Source: Pseudomonadota bacterium (GTDB taxonomy: Bacteria; Pseudomonadota; Alphaproteobacteria; Acetobacterales; Acetobacteraceae). From it: a stretch of DNA of 7,829 nucleotides. The notes below the pieces were generated by a model, which did not search any database, had not been told where the DNA came from, and was given only the letters and a program-made list of their open reading frames with translations. A program made the position numbers and the translations under genes. Below are positions 6,300 through 7,829 of the stretch, one piece after another. Positions within the stretch are counted from its first letter, which is position 1. The number at the start of each line of letters is the position of its first letter. Location: NCBI GenBank assembly GCA_021798375.1, contig JAJZHU010000105.1, positions 1 to 7,829 of the forward strand, read 5' to 3'.

Positions 6300-6414
6300 A
6301 GCATGATCGCCGCAGGTTGAATAACACGTAGGCGTGAATCATGCGTAAAAACAAAAAGCTAGAGCACGTTCGTCGCACGTATATGGTTCAACGTGATCCG
6401 AACGTGCTCTAGAA
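6297..6414 (-). repeat. 118-bp inverted repeat, right copy (REP/MITE-like)
   Basis: This is the reverse complement of 5190-5307 with six substitutions and no indels. Its inner edge TAGAGCATGATCGCC provides the TAG stop of the AEC gene. Its outer edge lies 26 nt before the start of the monooxygenase gene. Outside the pair, the flanking bases (CACTT on the left, CAAAAA on the right) do not form an evident target-site duplication, so insertion of the whole 1.2-kb unit as one transposon is not shown. Confidence 0.93.
6347..6412 (-). terminator. terminator-like hairpin plus T-tract inside the right repeat, minus strand
   Basis: The 14-bp stem 6359-6372 with 6399-6412 (CTAGAGCACGTTCG / CGAACGTGCTCTAG) is perfect. 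On the minus strand it is followed by C and TTTTTGTTTTT (6357 down to 6347). It would stop leftward antisense transcription from the monooxygenase side from entering the AEC gene. The T-A pair of the left copy (5200/5237) is C-G here, so pairing is kept. Confidence 0.5.
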
Positions 6415-6440
6415 CAAAAATCAAATATGGGGAACGCGAT

Positions 6441-7445
6441 ATGATTCGTCCTTGGATTTTCGAATTCGCCAATTGCACGCCCATCGCCGGCGAGCCGTTG
6501 TTCGATTGGTATTTCGATCTGTGGGAACAGGCCGAGCGGATCGGTTTCGAGGGGATCTTTTTCAGCGAGCATCATTTCCGCCGCATCTATACCACCCCTT
6601 CGCCGCATCTGTTGATCGCGGCACTGGCGATGCGCACGCGCACGCTGCGTTTGGGGGTGATGGGGTCGGTGTTGCCGTTGCACAGCCCCTGGCGCATGGC
6701 CGAGGAGATCGGCATGCTCGATCATCTGACCAATGGGCGGCTCGAAGTCGGCTATTCCAGCGGGGTCGGTCCTGCGGAAACCAGCATCGCGGGGATCCCG
6801 CTCGACGAGGTCCGGCCCCGCTTTGACGCGGCGCTGGCATTGATCGAACAGGCCATCAACGGTGAGCCGGTCACTGCCTCGGACCAGTTCGGCCGGTTCG
6901 GGCCGTTGGAAACCAGGCCGCAGCCGTTGCGCCCGTTGCCGCCGCGCTGGACCACCGTGCTGGGCACCGGATCGGCACAGGCGGCGGCGCAGCGCAAGCT
7001 TAATATCTGCACCGGATTTCTGTCGGTTGCGGAAGCCTTGAAGGTGTTCGATGCCTATCGCGCCGCCGTGGGGGGTGATTGCCCTGAAAAAATCGCGCTG
7101 CGGCGCAACATATTGATCGGCGACAGCAACAGTGCGGCGGCCGAGCTTGCCGCCATCGCCGAGGCCGGCACGCGGGCGGAATTCGACATGGCGAACCGTG
7201 GCGGAGCAGAGGCGTTGGTGCCCGATCTGCCCAGCAAATCGCCGCTGGATTTCATGTTTGGCGCCGACGAGGTGATCCACGGCACCGTGGCCCGCGTGTC
7301 TGAACAGATCATCCACCAATGCCGCACGTTGGGGGCCGGACATATGCTGGGTTTCGTATTCAATAATATCCCGCGGGCAGCGGTGGTGCGGAATTATCAG
7401 CTTTGGGAGCAGGTTATTCCGCAATTGCGGGCCGCGAAGGTTTGA
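6441..7445 (+). CDS. luciferase-like (LLM class) flavin-dependent monooxygenase
   Basis: The 334-residue cytoplasmic protein belongs to the bacterial-luciferase-like TIM-barrel oxidoreductases, which use reduced FMN or F420 to oxidise organic substrates. Seen in the sequence: AERIGFEGIFFSEHHF (31-46), with the usual Glu-His-His after strand two; the TRTLRLGVMGSVLPLHSPWRMAEEIGMLDHLTNGR region (66-100), matching the family core; and VGYSSG (103-108) for the flavin phosphate region. A C-terminal GTVARVSEQI (281-290) matches the common GxPexvaexL helix. The frame is open back to a GTG at 6393 in the repeat. ATG 6441 is chosen because GGGGA (6429-6433) lies 7 nt before it and family similarity begins there. 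The substrate is unknown. Confidence 0.9.
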   Translation: MIRPWIFEFANCTPIAGEPLFDWYFDLWEQAERIGFEGIFFSEHHFRRIYTTPSPHLLIAALAMRTRTLRLGVMGSVLPLHSPWRMAEEIGMLDHLTNGRLEVGYSSGVGPAETSIAGIPLDEVRPRFDAALALIEQAINGEPVTASDQFGRFGPLETRPQPLRPLPPRWTTVLGTGSAQAAAQRKLNICTGFLSVAEALKVFDAYRAAVGGDCPEKIALRRNILIGDSNSAAAELAAIAEAGTRAEFDMANRGGAEALVPDLPSKSPLDFMFGADEVIHGTVARVSEQIIHQCRTLGAGHMLGFVFNNIPRAAVVRNYQLWEQVIPQLRAAKV

Positions 7446-7488
7446 TACCACACGGCGTAGAGGATCGATCCTTACGCCGTTGGGTATC
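7444..7488. terminator. large hairpin between convergent genes, possible bidirectional terminator
   Basis: Arms GATACC...CGGCGTA...AGGATC and GATCCT...TACGCCG...GGTATC pair over about 19 bp, interrupted by a 3-nt internal mismatch and one bulged G, with AGGATCGATCCT at the tip. It starts on the stop codon of the monooxygenase and ends 8 nt before the stop of the minus-strand 45-residue ORF. There is no strong T-tract on either side, so the terminator role is inferred from position. Confidence 0.5.
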
Positions 7489-7495
7489 AGATACT

Positions 7496-7633
7496 TTAAA
7501 TCAGGAAGTGGTGTTTATGATCCGATTTGTCGTCGGGGTGGAACGGAAGATAATAATCGCATTCCACTCGGATCAATTGGCCGACCAGCGCCGCGATCAT
7601 CAGCGCGAAAACGGCGGCTAAAACTTCGAACAT
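7496..7633 (-). CDS. hypothetical small membrane protein, 45 aa
   Basis: The 45-codon frame starts at ATG 7633 with AAGGG 8 nt upstream and ends at TAA. The product begins MFEVLAAVFALMIAALVGQL, forming one membrane helix (about residues 4-21), and ends with a soluble acidic and histidine-rich tail PFHPDDKSDHKHHFLI. I do not recognise a family. Support comes from the ribosome site, the clean membrane-helix-plus-tail layout, an upstream promoter-like sequence and a hairpin after the stop. It diverges from the gene at 7748. The histidine and aspartate residues in the tail could bind a metal, but that is only a possibility. A longer overlapping minus-strand frame (7515-7721) lacks comparable features. 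Confidence 0.55.
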   Translation of the reverse strand: MFEVLAAVFALMIAALVGQLIRVECDYYLPFHPDDKSDHKHHFLI

Positions 7634-7654
7634 GGCACAATCCCTTCACGTCTT

Positions 7655-7696
7655 GATTGGTGCATTGCACAATAAACCAATCTGGCCGAATCGCAA
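7655..7696 (-). promoter_or_regulatory. candidate promoter with operator-like inverted repeat
   Basis: On the minus strand TTGCGA (7691-7696) and TATTGT (7669-7674) are 16 nt apart, about 40 nt upstream of the 45-residue ORF. A perfect 7-bp inverted repeat GATTGGT-N14-ACCAATC (7655-7661 and 7676-7682) covers the -10 region, and its spacer holds the near-palindrome TGCATTGCA. The arms are centred about 21 bp apart, two helical turns, as expected for a dimeric repressor site. Confidence 0.4.
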
Positions 7697-7716
7697 GTAT
7701 TTCAGGTCCCTCTTTT

Positions 7717-7752
7717 TTCATGAAAATGCATTCATGAAGGCGTTTTCATGAA
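7717..7752. repeat. three TTCATGAA palindromes with 14-bp period
   Basis: The 8-bp palindrome TTCATGAA occurs at 7717-7724, 7731-7738 and 7745-7752, each exactly 14 bp after the last, with unrelated 6-bp spacers. The third copy contains the ATG of the downstream gene, and its ribosome site (GAAGG, 7736-7740) overlaps the second. The array is well placed to bind a regulator that blocks transcription or translation start. Confidence 0.75.
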
Positions 7753-7829
7753 CACGCCCGCCCCGGCGGTTGAGAAAACGCCGGGGCGGGTGGCGCGCGA
7801 TGTCGCGCCGGGTGGCTTGGCGTGGGCCG
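7748..7829 (+). CDS. start of an unidentified gene, cut by the right edge
   Basis: An open frame starts at ATG 7748, 7 nt after GAAGG (7736-7740), and runs 27 codons to the window end (MNTPAPAVEKTPGRVARDVA, then GGLAWA). Two nearby upstream ATGs (7720 and 7734) reach stops within six codons. The visible part is rich in Ala, Pro and Gly and looks like a flexible N-terminus. No family can be assigned. All three minus-strand frames are also open here, so the strand is chosen mainly from the ribosome site. Confidence 0.45.
   Translation, partial: MNTPAPAVEKTPGRVARDVAPGGLAWA
7757..7809. other. two adjacent GC-rich hairpins in the first codons of the last gene
   Basis: A perfect 12-bp stem CCCGCCCCGGCG / CGCCGGGGCGGG (7757-7768 with 7779-7790, 10-nt loop) is followed by GGCGCG / CGCGCC (7792-7797 with 7804-7809, 6-nt loop). 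No T-tract follows either one. They may be RNA structures that slow translation or transcription, or a terminator for a minus-strand gene entering from the right. Confidence 0.6.

Noticed and set aside
5184..6420. Target-site duplication around the repeat-bounded cassette
   Set aside because: Flanking bases CACTT and CAAAAA do not match. A TA duplication cannot be told from the palindromic element ends.
6339..7451. Long minus-strand open frame (370 codons) opposite the monooxygenase
   Set aside because: Its translation is Arg/Gln/His-rich with no family features, and it is the antisense shadow of a clear luciferase-like gene in GC-rich DNA.
7515..7721. 68-residue minus-strand frame overlapping the 45-residue ORF
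   Set aside because: It has no recognisable domain, and its start lies in the TTCATGAA array. The overlapping smaller frame has a better ribosome site and a clean membrane helix.

Overview
The window looks like GC-rich alphaproteobacterial chromosome, probably Rhodospirillales or a relative. The lineage call is inference. It rests on a ccoNOQP terminal-oxidase operon, a short DUF2842-like membrane protein (a family typical of Alphaproteobacteria), and REP-like intergenic repeats with TAGAGCATG ends. No rRNA, tRNA, CRISPR array, transposase or phage gene was seen.

Positions 1-2825 (minus strand) hold four tightly packed genes for a cbb3-type cytochrome c oxidase, in transcription order ccoN, ccoO, ccoQ, ccoP. 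ccoP is cut by the left edge of the window. The four products form one inner-membrane haem-copper oxidase used for respiration at low oxygen. A DUF2842-like gene (3025-3216) lies upstream on the same strand. It faces away from apt (3328-3843, plus strand), which encodes the purine-salvage enzyme adenine phosphoribosyltransferase. Next comes a Tat-exported TctC/Bug-like binding protein (3946-5052) with a perfect Shine-Dalgarno sequence and a TTG start. No partner transporter genes are seen.

Positions 5053-6440 are the most unusual part. An AT-rich 80-nt imperfect hairpin (5088-5167) is followed by a 118-bp repeat (5190-5307), a lone AEC-family transporter gene (5343-6299), and the same 118-bp repeat inverted (6297-6414). 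The two copies differ at 6 positions, and two of those differences form a compensatory base-pair change in a 14-bp stem. Each copy carries a terminator-like hairpin plus T-tract pointing towards the AEC gene, and the right copy supplies the AEC stop codon. The segment looks like a repeat-bounded, possibly invertible or mobile, transcriptionally insulated one-gene cassette.

A luciferase-like flavin monooxygenase (6441-7445) follows, then a large hairpin. A 45-codon minus-strand ORF for a small membrane protein (7496-7633) diverges from a gene starting at 7748 that runs off the right edge. Their shared intergenic region has a 7-bp inverted repeat and three TTCATGAA palindromes spaced exactly 14 bp apart, which suggests specific regulation. 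Most genes here are ordinary. The AEC cassette and the 7655-7809 control region are the parts worth a second look.
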